From Variovorax sp. PBL-H6 (GTDB lineage Bacteria; Pseudomonadota; Gammaproteobacteria; Burkholderiales; Burkholderiaceae_C), in assembly GCF_901827155.1 (NCBI RefSeq), contig NZ_LR594659.1, positions 1,116,001 to 1,180,000 on the forward strand: 64,000 bases of DNA. Reading direction: 5' to 3'. The notes under the pieces were generated by a model. That model searched no databases and was not told the origin of the DNA. It was given only the letters and a program-made list of their open reading frames with translations. Both the position numbers and the translations under genes were made by a program. Below are positions 1-7,681 of the stretch, piece after piece (position 1 is the stretch's first letter; the number at the start of each line of letters is the position of its first letter).

Positions 1-845
1 TGGATGCGCTGAAGATCGGGGCGCACCATCCGCAGCTGGTGCATGTGAGCGTGCTGCCCTTCGGCGCTACCGGCCCCAAGGCGGACTGGAGCGCGGAGGA
101 GGTCAATCTGCTGCACGCCGGCGGCGAGGGTTTCCTGCTGCCCAACGGGCTGTCGAACGAGCTCTTTCCCGATCGTGCGCCGCTCAAGATTTACGGCCAC
201 TTCGGCGGCTACCAGGGCGGGTGCATGGCGGCGTTGAGCGCGCTCAGCGCCTGGTGGGTGCAGCCCACGGCCGGCGGCCAGTTCGTCGACGTCTCGGTGC
301 AGGACGCGGTGCTCTCGGTGGGCGCATTCGCGCTGCAGCGCCTGGGCGACGGCTCGCTCGAGCACCGCACGAGCCGGCGCTTTCGCTACGGCGGGGTGTT
401 CGAGGCGCAGGGCGGCTTCATCGAACTGCTGACGCTGGAAGATCGCCAGTGGAGCGCGCTGGTGGAACTTCTCGGCAGCCCGGCCTGGGCCACCGACGAG
501 GCGCTGCGCGACCCGCTCGAACGCAGCCGCCGCGGCGACGAGATCAACGGCCACATCCGCGCATGGATGGCGTGCCACGCGGTGGAAGACATCGTTCGGC
601 GCGCCCAGCAGCTCGGCGTGCCGGCGGCCAAGTACCGCACACCCGACGAGGTGATTCACGGCGAGCAGGAGCGCGCTCGGGGCCTGTTCGCCCCCGCGGT
701 GCTCGAAGGCGGGACGCCAGCCCAGGTGCTGGTGGCGCCGTTCCAGTTCCGGTGCACGCCGCTGGCCGGCGGCGGCCGGGTGCCCGCGCTCGGCGAGATG
801 TCGCAAGAGGCCGCGCACGAGACGGCGCAGGAGGCGCTGCCATGA
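1..845 (+). CDS. CaiB/BaiF family CoA-transferase, 5' end outside window
   Basis: Only the C-terminal 280 residues are visible; the frame is open from base 3 and the start lies outside the window. The product resembles family III CoA-transferases, which move CoA between carboxylic acids in the cytoplasm. Visible marks are a glycine-rich GYQGG segment (about residue 66 of the visible part) followed by GGQFVDVSVQDA, the typical central part of this family. The stop overlaps the next gene's start (ATGA), and that neighbour is a second CaiB/BaiF protein, so the two may form a heteromeric enzyme as in SmtAB-type succinyl-CoA:malate CoA-transferase. The substrate cannot be read from the sequence. 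The truncation is a window-edge effect, not a pseudogene. Confidence 0.85.
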   Translation, partial: DALKIGAHHPQLVHVSVLPFGATGPKADWSAEEVNLLHAGGEGFLLPNGLSNELFPDRAPLKIYGHFGGYQGGCMAALSALSAWWVQPTAGGQFVDVSVQDAVLSVGAFALQRLGDGSLEHRTSRRFRYGGVFEAQGGFIELLTLEDRQWSALVELLGSPAWATDEALRDPLERSRRGDEINGHIRAWMACHAVEDIVRRAQQLGVPAAKYRTPDEVIHGEQERARGLFAPAVLEGGTPAQVLVAPFQFRCTPLAGGGRVPALGEMSQEAAHETAQEALP

Positions 846-2041
846 ACCGAGGCGCGGCACCGCTTGCCGGCGTGCGCATCGCCGACTTCACGATCCATGC
901 CGCCGGTCCGTTCTGCACCCACCTGCTGTCGCAGCTCGGCGCGGAGTGCATCAAGATCGAGAGCCGAACCCGCCCTGACGCCTTCCGCAAGCCACATGCT
1001 GTCTATGGCCGGATGCAGGCGGCCACCTTCGACCAGGTTTCGGCCAACAAGCTTTCCGTGCGGCTCAACCTGAAGCAACCGGAGGCTTTGGCGCTGGCCA
1101 AGCGGCTCGTGGCCCGGTCCGACATCGCGGCGGAGAGCTTCCGGGCCGGCGTGATGAGGCGCCTCGGCCTCGACTTCGATGCGCTGCGGGAAGTCAAGCC
1201 GGACATCGTGATGCTCTCGCTGTCCTCCTGCGGCCAGACCGGGCCCGACTCGCACTTTGCCGGTTACGCGCCGCTGTTCGGCGCCTGGGGCGGCCTGGGG
1301 TGGATGAGCGGCTACAGCGACGGCCCGCCGATGGAGATGCGGCACGTGATGGACCATTCCGCGGGCTTGCATGCTGCGCTGGCGACGATGGCGGCCCTGC
1401 ACCAGCGGCGCCGCACCGGCGGGGCGCAGCATGTCGACCTGGCGGCGCGCGAAGTGGCCTCGGCCATGATCGGCGACGCGCTGGTGCAGGCGAGCGTGGG
1501 CGGCACGCCCGAACGTCCGGGCAATGGCGATCTTGCGATGGCGCCACATGGCGTATACGCGACGGCCGCGCCCGACCGCTGGCTCACGCTGGCTGTGCGC
1601 ACCGACCTGCAATGGCAGGCGCTCGTGCGCGTGCTGCGCCAATACAGGCCTGACGCGCGCTTCGCCACCGTACAGGGGCGGCTGCGCCATCGCGACGAGC
1701 TCGACCCGCTTGTCGCGCGCTGGCTCTCGGCCTGCGACGCCGACGACACTGCGGCGCGCCTGCAGCAGGCGGGCGTCAGCGCCCATGTTTCCTGGAACAT
1801 GCAGGACATCGCCGACGATGCGCACCTGCGTGAGCGCCAGGCGCTTGTCGAAGTGAGCGCGCCGGACATCCCGCCGCGCCTTGCCGTGGGCGCGCCCGCG
1901 CGCTTCGGGCGCACCGACGACGTCGGCATCCGCCGCCTGACACCTTCGCTGGGCCAGGACGAGGACTACGTGTTCGGCGAGTTGTTGGGCCTGAACTCCG
2001 CGCAGCGCGCGGACCTCGAGGCGCGGGAGGTGATCCTGTGA
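842..2041 (+). CDS. CaiB/BaiF family CoA-transferase
   Basis: This 399-residue family III CoA-transferase opens with APLAGVRIADFTIHAAGPF, the family's N-terminal signature (LxGxRVxDxT…AGP). GAECIKIESRTRPDAFR follows and is the usual CoA-binding segment. The length matches the family (about 390-430). The start is the ATG overlapping the upstream stop by 4 nt; the frame is open far upstream, but that part is out-of-frame sequence of the previous gene. Gene pairing with another CaiB/BaiF gene, and a CitE-like lyase downstream, suggest activation of a hydroxy acid to its CoA ester for cleavage, as in malyl- or citramalyl-CoA pathways. That role is inference. Confidence 0.88.
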   Translation: MNRGAAPLAGVRIADFTIHAAGPFCTHLLSQLGAECIKIESRTRPDAFRKPHAVYGRMQAATFDQVSANKLSVRLNLKQPEALALAKRLVARSDIAAESFRAGVMRRLGLDFDALREVKPDIVMLSLSSCGQTGPDSHFAGYAPLFGAWGGLGWMSGYSDGPPMEMRHVMDHSAGLHAALATMAALHQRRRTGGAQHVDLAAREVASAMIGDALVQASVGGTPERPGNGDLAMAPHGVYATAAPDRWLTLAVRTDLQWQALVRVLRQYRPDARFATVQGRLRHRDELDPLVARWLSACDADDTAARLQQAGVSAHVSWNMQDIADDAHLRERQALVEVSAPDIPPRLAVGAPARFGRTDDVGIRRLTPSLGQDEDYVFGELLGLNSAQRADLEAREVIL

Positions 2042-2093
2042 ATTCCTGGCCATCGCGCATCTGCATCCATTCAACGAACGAAAGGAGCCTCTC

Positions 2094-2675
2094 GTGAAAG
2101 ACGCCATCTACCTGGTGCTGGACATGGAGAACGACCTGGTCCACGCAGAAGGGCCGAACGGCAGGGCCGCCTACGGCGAACAGGTGCGCGGCCGCCGCGT
2201 CCTGGAGCACACGCGCACGGCGCTCGACAAGGCGCGCGCGGCCGGCATGCACATCGGGTTCGTGCGCGTCGGCTTCTCGCCCGACTACCGTGAGTGCCCG
2301 CCGGACTCGCCGATCTTCTCGGGTGCTCGCAAGAACGGCATCTTCAAGCTGGGCGAGTGGGGCACGCAAGTGCACCCCGACCTTGGCCAGCAGCCCGGCG
2401 ACTTCGACATCGTCAAGCATCGCGTAAGCCCGTTCTACGCCACGTCGCTCGAGGCGGTCCTGCGCGCGCACGCGATCCGGCGCATCTACTGCTCAGGCAT
2501 TTCCACCAATGCGGTGGTACAGGCCACCGTGCGCGAGGGCCACGATCGCGACTACGAGATGGTGGTGCTCGAGGACGCCTGCTGCGGCCTCTCGGCGGAG
2601 GAGCACGAGCAGGCCATCAACGGTCTGCGCCGCTTCTGCCGCATCACGAATTCGCACGATGTCGTCTTCGAGTGA
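2094..2675 (+). CDS. Isochorismatase-fold hydrolase lacking the canonical nucleophilic Cys
   Basis: The 193-residue product has the isochorismatase/cysteine hydrolase fold. D10 lies in LVLDMENDLV (the usual catalytic Asp) and K108 in DIVKHRVSPF (the usual catalytic Lys). The third motif normally reads GxxTNxCVxxT with the nucleophilic Cys. Here it is GISTNAVVQAT, with V141 where Cys is expected; the nearest Cys is C133, just before the motif. Members without this Cys are known (isochorismatase itself uses a different mechanism), so it need not be inactive, but an amidase mechanism is doubtful. The gene lies 52 nt after the CoA-transferase and overlaps the next gene by 17 nt, so it is part of the operon. 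Substrate unknown. Confidence 0.8.
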   Translation: MKDAIYLVLDMENDLVHAEGPNGRAAYGEQVRGRRVLEHTRTALDKARAAGMHIGFVRVGFSPDYRECPPDSPIFSGARKNGIFKLGEWGTQVHPDLGQQPGDFDIVKHRVSPFYATSLEAVLRAHAIRRIYCSGISTNAVVQATVREGHDRDYEMVVLEDACCGLSAEEHEQAINGLRRFCRITNSHDVVFE

Positions 2676-3498
2676 GGCGCAGGCAGGGCGCGTGGCGCGC
2701 AGCCTGCTCTTCGTTCCGGGCGACCGCCCGGAGCGCTTCGCCAAGGCCGCCATGAGCGGTGCGCACGCGGTGATCCTGGACCTGGAGGACGCGGTGGCAC
2801 CGGCGGGCAAGTCGGGCGCGCGGGATGCCGTGGCGCGCTGGCTCGAGGGCGGCCAAACCCGGGCCATCGTGCGCATCAATGCGGCCGACACCGCGTGGCA
2901 TGAGGACGACCTGGCGATGCTGGCATCGGTGCCGGGCGCGGGCGTGATGTTGCCCAAGGCCGAGGCGCACACGCTGGCCCGCACGGCCGGCGTTCTGCGC
3001 GGCCGGCCGATCGTCGCGCTGGTCGAGACGGTGGCGGGCTATCTGGGGTTGCGGGCGCTCGCCGCCGTCGCGGGCGTGGCACGCCTCGCATTTGGTAGCG
3101 TGGACTTTGCCGTCGAGAGCGGCATCGTGGACGAGGGCGACGCGATGACCGCCATTCGTACCCAGATCGCGCTGGAGTCCTGCCACGCCGGCCTGCCGGC
3201 GCCCGTGGATGGCGTCAGCCTCGAATTGGGCGATGCCGAGGCCATGCGCGCCCATGCCCTGCGTTCGAGGCAACTGGGCTTCGGCGGCAAGTTGTGCATC
3301 CACCCGCGCCAGGTGGCGGTGGTCAACGCCGCGTTCGAGCCGACGCCGGCCGAACTGCAATGGGCGCTGCGCGTGCTCGATGCATTCCGCGCCAGCCGCG
3401 GCGCGGCGACAGTCGTCGACGGCAAGATGGTCGACAAGCCCGTCGTCGAGCGCGCGCGGCGCATCGTCGACGGGGTTCAGGCAGCGGGCGCCGCATAG
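2659..3498 (+). CDS. HpcH/HpaI family, CitE-like CoA-ester lyase
   Basis: The 279-residue protein starts at an ATG 17 nt inside the preceding gene. SLLFVPGDRPERFAKA is the classic CitE-like N-terminus, followed by AVILDLEDAVAP (metal- and substrate-binding acidic residues) and near the end GGKLCIHPRQV, the conserved C-terminal motif. The family includes citrate lyase beta, malyl-CoA, citramalyl-CoA and beta-methylmalyl-CoA lyases, which cleave C-C bonds of hydroxyacyl-CoA esters using Mg2+. Placement after two CaiB/BaiF subunits supports a two-step scheme: CoA transfer, then cleavage to acetyl-CoA plus an oxo acid. Which acyl-CoA is cleaved is not determined. Confidence 0.85.
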   Translation: MSSSSEAQAGRVARSLLFVPGDRPERFAKAAMSGAHAVILDLEDAVAPAGKSGARDAVARWLEGGQTRAIVRINAADTAWHEDDLAMLASVPGAGVMLPKAEAHTLARTAGVLRGRPIVALVETVAGYLGLRALAAVAGVARLAFGSVDFAVESGIVDEGDAMTAIRTQIALESCHAGLPAPVDGVSLELGDAEAMRAHALRSRQLGFGGKLCIHPRQVAVVNAAFEPTPAELQWALRVLDAFRASRGAATVVDGKMVDKPVVERARRIVDGVQAAGAA

Positions 3499-3595
3499 AA
3501 TAGAAAGGGACAGGTGGCACGCCGGGGCGTTGACCGCGGACGAGGCCCATGTCGCGGGGCAGCCGGGCGAAAACAATCGAATCAGGCTGCAGCAG

Positions 3596-4228
3596 ATGGA
3601 CTATCGAACAAAAGAAGAGCAGGTTGCCGACTACCTGCGCGAGCGGATCATCTCCGGGGTGTACCCGCGCGGTTCACGCCTGAAGCAGGCGGAGATCGCC
3701 GAACAACTTCACCTGAGTATCACGCCGGTACGCGAGGCACTCAAGTTGCTGGCGGCAGAAGGCTATGTCAACGGCGACTCTTACCGCGGTGCGCGCGTCG
3801 TGCCCTTCGATGCCGCGGCCTCCGGCGAAATCCTCCAGCTTCGGCTGCTTCTCGAAACGCAACTCGTGCGCGGCGCGGTGGAGAAGGTCACGTCACAGGA
3901 CATCACCGAACTGCGCGCGCTGGCCAAAGAGTTCGAGAAGGCTTTCGAGAGCGGCGACCGCGCCACGGCGCGCGGGATCAACTACCGTTTCCACCGCCGC
4001 TTGTCCGACATCGCGGAGATGCCGCAGACCCTGCATTTCGTGCAGATCCTCTGGGCGCGCTATCCCTTCGATCTGATCAACGCGGTCGAGGGCCGCGGCA
4101 AGGATGCGGTGCACGAGCACGAAGAGATCCTGCGCGCGCTCACCACCGGCGACGCCTCCGGCGCCATGCTCGCGATGCGCAAGCACATCGAATCGGGGTG
4201 GGCGGTCCTGAAAGCCGCCGCATCCTGA
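3596..4228 (+). CDS. GntR family (FadR subfamily) transcriptional regulator
   Basis: This 210-residue regulator has an N-terminal winged helix. QVADYLRERIISGVYPRGSRLKQAEIAEQLHLSITPVREALKLLAAEGYV (about residues 9-58) is the standard GntR signature with the recognition-helix stretch SITPVREALK. A C-terminal all-helical FCD domain follows, with an FHRRLSDIAEMP metal/ligand segment. Start is the ATG of MDYRTKEEQ. The frame runs open upstream through the lyase gene but that part is not GntR-like. It sits 97 nt after the lyase on the same strand and probably controls this operon. Ligand unknown. Confidence 0.88.
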   Translation: MDYRTKEEQVADYLRERIISGVYPRGSRLKQAEIAEQLHLSITPVREALKLLAAEGYVNGDSYRGARVVPFDAAASGEILQLRLLLETQLVRGAVEKVTSQDITELRALAKEFEKAFESGDRATARGINYRFHRRLSDIAEMPQTLHFVQILWARYPFDLINAVEGRGKDAVHEHEEILRALTTGDASGAMLAMRKHIESGWAVLKAAAS

Positions 4229-4274
4229 GCATCGAGCTCACTGGGCGGCGGTCTGTCCCGGCGCGTGGCGGTCC

Positions 4275-5150
4275 TCAGAAGTCCACCTTCTGGCCCGGCT
4301 CCGGCACCACCACGCGGGTGGCGGAAGCGGTGCCGAGCGCGGAAGCAAACTCCGTGGGCGTGCCGCGCAGCAGGGGGAAGGTGCCGTAGTGCATGGGGAT
4401 CGCGTACTTCGGCTTGATCATGTCGCGCACCGCCGTGGCGGCGTCCTGCGGGCCCATGGTGAAGTGCCCGCCGATCGGGATCAGCACCAGGTCGGGCTTG
4501 TAGGTCTCGCCGATCAGCCGCATGTCGCCGAACAGGGCGGTATCGCCCATGTGCCAGATCTTGAAGCCGTTCTCCAGTTCGATGATGTAGCCCACGGGCT
4601 CGCCGCCGTAGTGCGTCTCGTCCTTGTCGTTGGCCGGGTTCTTCCATACCAGCTCGGAGGCATGCTCGGCATGCACCGCGGTGATCTTCGGGCCTGTCGG
4701 GCCGAAGGGCGCGACCGTGCCGCCCTTGCCGAAGCGCTGCGAGAGCGCCGCTGGCACGATGCCCAGGGTGACGATGCTCTGGCCCAGCCCGCCCGCGCTG
4801 TAGATGGGCGCGTTGTGCATTTTGGCCAGCGCGGGGGCATCGGCGAAATGGTCTGAATGGGCATGCGTCACGAGGATCCGGTCGACCTTGCCGAGCGCGT
4901 TCAGCTGCTTGAAGCCGGCGGGCGTCTTCGGGTTGGTGATAAGCCAGGGGTCGATCACGATGACCTTGCCGCCGGGCGTGGTGATGCGCATGGCAGACTG
5001 ACCGAGCCAGAGCACTTCCGCCTTGCCCTTCGCAATGGCCCCCGGTGGGGTCGGCTGCAGCGCCGGCGGCGCCTGCGTGGCGATGCCGGCGCATCCGGCG
5101 AGGCCAGCTGCGAACGCAGTAGCCACCAGAAGGGAAACCAGACTTTTCAT
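4275..5150 (-). CDS. Metallo-beta-lactamase-fold hydrolase, predicted lipoprotein
   Basis: The 291-residue protein opens with a lipoprotein signal peptide ending in the lipobox LAGC (C20), so it is probably anchored in the envelope. The metal site HAHSDH (residues 96-101) is the HxHxDH signature of the MBL fold; further ligands are likely in HAEHASE, HMGDTAL and PMHYGTFP. The order of motifs matches the UPF0173/YtnP-like metal-dependent hydrolases, many with no known substrate. It is convergent with the GntR gene, with 46 nt between stops. No lactamase-specific features are seen and no role in resistance should be assumed. Confidence 0.8.
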   Translation of the reverse strand: MKSLVSLLVATAFAAGLAGCAGIATQAPPALQPTPPGAIAKGKAEVLWLGQSAMRITTPGGKVIVIDPWLITNPKTPAGFKQLNALGKVDRILVTHAHSDHFADAPALAKMHNAPIYSAGGLGQSIVTLGIVPAALSQRFGKGGTVAPFGPTGPKITAVHAEHASELVWKNPANDKDETHYGGEPVGYIIELENGFKIWHMGDTALFGDMRLIGETYKPDLVLIPIGGHFTMGPQDAATAVRDMIKPKYAIPMHYGTFPLLRGTPTEFASALGTASATRVVVPEPGQKVDF

Positions 5151-5273
5151 GTGCTTCTCTCTCTATCTCGTGCTGAAATCGAACTCCGGCCTTTGCGCGG
5201 GCTGCGTCGTGCGCTATGGGCGCGGGAGCCGGAGCGGAGGTCGCGCCCTTTCGCACACGCAAGGTATCGAGGG

Positions 5274-5357
5274 TTAGAAGATCAATTTGCCAACACCAAG
5301 CACAGTGAGCAGGCCGATGAGGAAAATAATTCCGATGATCCAAAGAATGATTTTCAT
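5274..5357 (-). CDS. 27-residue hydrophobic membrane peptide
   Basis: A 28-codon frame preceded by a clear AAGGAGA ribosome binding site encodes a peptide starting MKIILWIIGIIFLIGLL. Nearly all of it is one transmembrane helix, with a short Lys-containing tail. No stop interrupts the frame further upstream, but that extension is arginine- and cysteine-rich and lacks a ribosome binding site. It lies 123 nt upstream of the lipoprotein gene in the same direction. I do not recognise a named family. The good RBS and the coherent helix support translation. Confidence 0.55.
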   Translation of the reverse strand: MKIILWIIGIIFLIGLLTVLGVGKLIF

Positions 5358-5555
5358 GCTGAATCTCCTTTGCGCGACATTGGCCCGAACCAAGCAGGTC
5401 CTGGTGTAGGACCGGGTTGAGTCGGAGTGCCCGCCTTCTACCGCTGAATCCAAAACCGGTGGTGGGCAGCTCGACGTCATCGCGCAGGTCGCGGCCAACA
5501 AGATAGTCCGGACTGTTCGGCGGGCAAGCCGATCAGCTTGCATGGAAGCGAGAGC

Positions 5556-6233
5556 CTACCCCGGCAACCCGTGACCAGCGGCCTGCGTGTCGCGTTCATG
5601 CCGCTTTCGCACTTGCACGCAAAGATCGGTCAGTGCTTCAACGACGTCGCGCCCCTCCTGCATCGCCTTCTTCCTGGTCTGCACCCACAGGTCAAGATCT
5701 GCTTTTGCCTTTGCATCGTGGCGGTTCCAGTTCTTGTCCAGCGGTGTCGTGATCTCCATGCGAAGGCCGGCCGGGTCGGTGAAGTAGATGCTGAGGATCA
5801 AGCCCTTGTGGTCGGTGGGGCCCTGGACGTCCACGCCGTTGGACGTCAGCCACTCATGCCACCGCATCACCTCGTCTCGATCGGCAGCCTGCAGCGCCAC
5901 GTGCGTGAACACGTCGTAGGCGATGTGCGAGGACTTCGCCGGAGGCGGCACGCCAGGCGCTTCGAAGAACGCGAGGGTCGATCCGTCGCCCATCCGGAAG
6001 AAAAGGTGAAAGTAGGGGATCTTCAGGCCGGTAGACGGACTGGTGTCTTCGATCACCGTGCTGACCAGGTCCATCCCCATGATCCGGGTGTAGAACTCGG
6101 CCGTTGCCGCGGCGTCCGGGGTCACCCACGCCGCATGATTGAGCATCATCGGTGTCAGGCCGGGATTGGGCGGCCCGGACACACTCAGCGAGAGGTCGGG
6201 TCGCTTCGGGAGAGCGTCGATCGTGTCGGTCAT
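5556..6233 (-). CDS. VOC superfamily protein, possible ring-cleaving dioxygenase (copy 1)
   Basis: The 225-residue protein carries a vicinal-oxygen-chelate fold. Likely metal ligands H33 (LNHAAW), H111 (FTHVALQ) and E160 (LRMEITT) form the 2-His-1-Glu set used by extradiol dioxygenases and glyoxalase relatives. SIYFTDPAGLRMEITT is the typical end of the second beta-alpha-beta-beta-beta module. It is a close paralogue of the gene just upstream, sharing long identical stretches such as MMLNHAAWVTPDAAAT, so the pair arose by tandem duplication. It is the last gene of the ferredoxin unit. Its substrate, and whether it is a dioxygenase, isomerase or other VOC enzyme, is open. Confidence 0.8.
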   Translation of the reverse strand: MTDTIDALPKRPDLSLSVSGPPNPGLTPMMLNHAAWVTPDAAATAEFYTRIMGMDLVSTVIEDTSPSTGLKIPYFHLFFRMGDGSTLAFFEAPGVPPPAKSSHIAYDVFTHVALQAADRDEVMRWHEWLTSNGVDVQGPTDHKGLILSIYFTDPAGLRMEITTPLDKNWNRHDAKAKADLDLWVQTRKKAMQEGRDVVEALTDLCVQVRKRHERDTQAAGHGLPG

Positions 6234-6246
6234 GTCAGGTCAGGAG

Positions 6247-6885
6247 TCAGGCCTTCGCCTCGTAGCGCTTGCGCACGTCCTTGATCATCTCGACGAGGGC
6301 CTGGGGCACATCTTTGCCCTCCGCCTTGGCCCTGGCCTTGCAGTCTTCCCATAGCTTCAGGTCGGCGTAGCCCTTCTCGGTGTGGCGGTTCCACTCCACA
6401 TCGAGTGGTGTCGTGATTTCCATGCGGACGCCCGCAGGGTCGTGGAAGTAGATCGACAGGATCAGCCCCTTGTGGTCCGTCGGGCCGATGACCTTTACGC
6501 CTTGCGATGTCAGCCACTCATACCAGCGCAGTACCTCGGCACGGTCCTTCGCTTGCAGGGCGATGTGGTTGAAGAGGTCATACGCAGGATGGCTGGCCTT
6601 CGCCGGCGGCGGCACGCCGGGCGCTTCGAAGAAGGCCAGCGTCGAGCCGTCCTGCATGCGGAAGAAGATGTGGAAGTAGGGGATGTCGTCACCGGTGGAG
6701 GGGATGCTGTCGTCCAGGACCGTGCTCGCCAGCTCCATTCCCATGATGCGGGTGTAGAAGTCGGTCGTCGCGGCGGCATCGGGCGTCACCCAGGCGGCAT
6801 GATTCAGCATCATCGGCGTCAGGCCAGGATTGGGCGTCAGGGCCGCGGGCCTGACATTGGTCACTTCGGGCGCTGCAGTTTGCAT
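6247..6885 (-). CDS. VOC superfamily protein (copy 2, tandem paralogue)
   Basis: This 212-residue paralogue of the downstream VOC protein has the same predicted metal triad: His in LNHAAW, His in FNHIALQ and Glu in VRMEITT. The chosen start is MQTAAPEVTN, preceded by CCGGAGAATC; a longer frame exists upstream but would overlap the ferredoxin stop region. It ends 13 nt before copy 1. Keeping two copies beside each other suggests either different substrates in the same pathway or a hetero-oligomer. Neither has a recognisable second ligand-binding domain. Confidence 0.8.
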   Translation of the reverse strand: MQTAAPEVTNVRPAALTPNPGLTPMMLNHAAWVTPDAAATTDFYTRIMGMELASTVLDDSIPSTGDDIPYFHIFFRMQDGSTLAFFEAPGVPPPAKASHPAYDLFNHIALQAKDRAEVLRWYEWLTSQGVKVIGPTDHKGLILSIYFHDPAGVRMEITTPLDVEWNRHTEKGYADLKLWEDCKARAKAEGKDVPQALVEMIKDVRKRYEAKA

Positions 6886-6910
6886 GATGGATTCTCCGGT
6901 TGATTGCGGT

Positions 6911-7234
6911 TCAGACTTGAGTGTGGGCGATGCGGATGGCGATCCCGTCAAGGCTGTCGCTCATCATGATCTGACAAGACAGGCGGCTGTTCGCTTCACG
7001 CGGCGCTGCCGTGAAGTCCAGCATCTGGCTCTCGGTGTCGTCGGGCGCAGGCAGCAACGCGGCGAACGCCTCGTCCACGATGACATGACAGGTGGCGCAG
7101 CTCATGGCGCCGCCGCAGTCGCCGACGATGCCGTCGATGCCGTGGGCGGCGGCGCCCAGCATGAGGTTCTGGCCAACAGGCACTTCAACCTCTCTGCGCT
7201 CGCCGGTGGGATGGGTGTAAATGACGTGGGGCAT
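6911..7234 (-). CDS. [2Fe-2S] ferredoxin, putidaredoxin/adrenodoxin type
   Basis: The 107-residue ferredoxin has cluster ligands C40, C46 and C49 (CGGAMSCATC, C-x5-C-x2-C) and C87 (SRLSCQ), the pattern of vertebrate-type ferredoxins that feed class I cytochromes P450. The start is MPHVIYTHPTG. A GTG six codons upstream is possible but has no ribosome binding site, and GGAG sits only 2 nt from the ATG, too close to be a normal one. The natural partners are the P450 at 11516-12784 and the FAD reductase at 19035-20246, which carry the same promoter element. The predicted transcription start falls at or next to the ATG, so the message may be leaderless. Confidence 0.9.
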   Translation of the reverse strand: MPHVIYTHPTGERREVEVPVGQNLMLGAAAHGIDGIVGDCGGAMSCATCHVIVDEAFAALLPAPDDTESQMLDFTAAPREANSRLSCQIMMSDSLDGIAIRIAHTQV

Positions 7235-7240
7235 GGCTCC

Positions 7241-7285
7241 AATGTCTTCCACGTGTGCAGTGGTGTCAGTCCCCTCTGCGGGGAC
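7241..7285 (-). promoter_or_regulatory. Palindrome plus promoter elements, site A (ferredoxin unit)
   Basis: A perfect 6-bp-arm palindrome, GTCCCC-N5-GGGGAC on both strands, occupies 7269-7285. On the minus strand its proximal edge runs into CTGACA (5 of 6 with the -35 consensus). After 17 nt comes GACATT, a weak -10, at 7246-7241. The ferredoxin ATG begins exactly 34 nt after the palindrome. Equivalent sites are at 12823-12868, 15005-15049 and 20274-20318. An activator of the LuxR family would be centred near -43. Confidence 0.7.
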
Positions 7286-7336
7286 GTTACGGCTCGTGCC
7301 CGCCGCGCGAGTCGGCGTGAGGCCAGGAGCACAGCA

Positions 7337-7654
7337 CTAGCCAGGCTGCCGCGGCCCCAGTCCTTCGAAGATGTACAGGTGCGAGCGCGCCGAGTCGAGG
7401 CGGTAGCCGATGACGGCTTGGTAGTCGTCGGAGTGATAGAAAGCTTCCGCCCGCTGCAAGGACTCGAATTCCAGCAGCACGATGCGCTTGACGTTCCTGT
7501 CCCCCTCCTTGACGACGGGTGCGTCGCTCGCCGCCAGGAAAGCGGCACCATATTTCTCGAGGACCGGGCGCACGCGTGGCATGTACTCGTTGTAGAAATG
7601 CGCCGCGTCGACCACGTCCAGCTCCGCAAACAGGTAGCCTTTGCCTGCCGTCAT
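7337..7654 (-). CDS. DUF1330 domain-containing protein
   Basis: The 105-residue protein matches DUF1330, a small dimeric ferredoxin-like fold of unproven function. KGYLFAELDVVDAAHFYNEY is the family N-terminus, and RIVLLEFESLQRAEAFYHSDDYQ is the strongly conserved central stretch. It sits between the hydratase-like gene and the ferredoxin in a same-strand series, 28 nt downstream of the hydratase gene. The fold resembles dimeric alpha/beta-barrel monooxygenases and isomerases, so a role on an unstable pathway intermediate is possible, but nothing here proves it. Confidence 0.82.
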   Translation of the reverse strand: MTAGKGYLFAELDVVDAAHFYNEYMPRVRPVLEKYGAAFLAASDAPVVKEGDRNVKRIVLLEFESLQRAEAFYHSDDYQAVIGYRLDSARSHLYIFEGLGPRQPG

Positions 7655-7681
7655 CGAATCTCTCCTCGTGTCTTGGAAGGT

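Noticed and set aside
1..845. First gene as a truncated pseudogene
   Set aside because: The frame is open to the first base of the window and its N-terminal part is simply outside; no disruption is visible.
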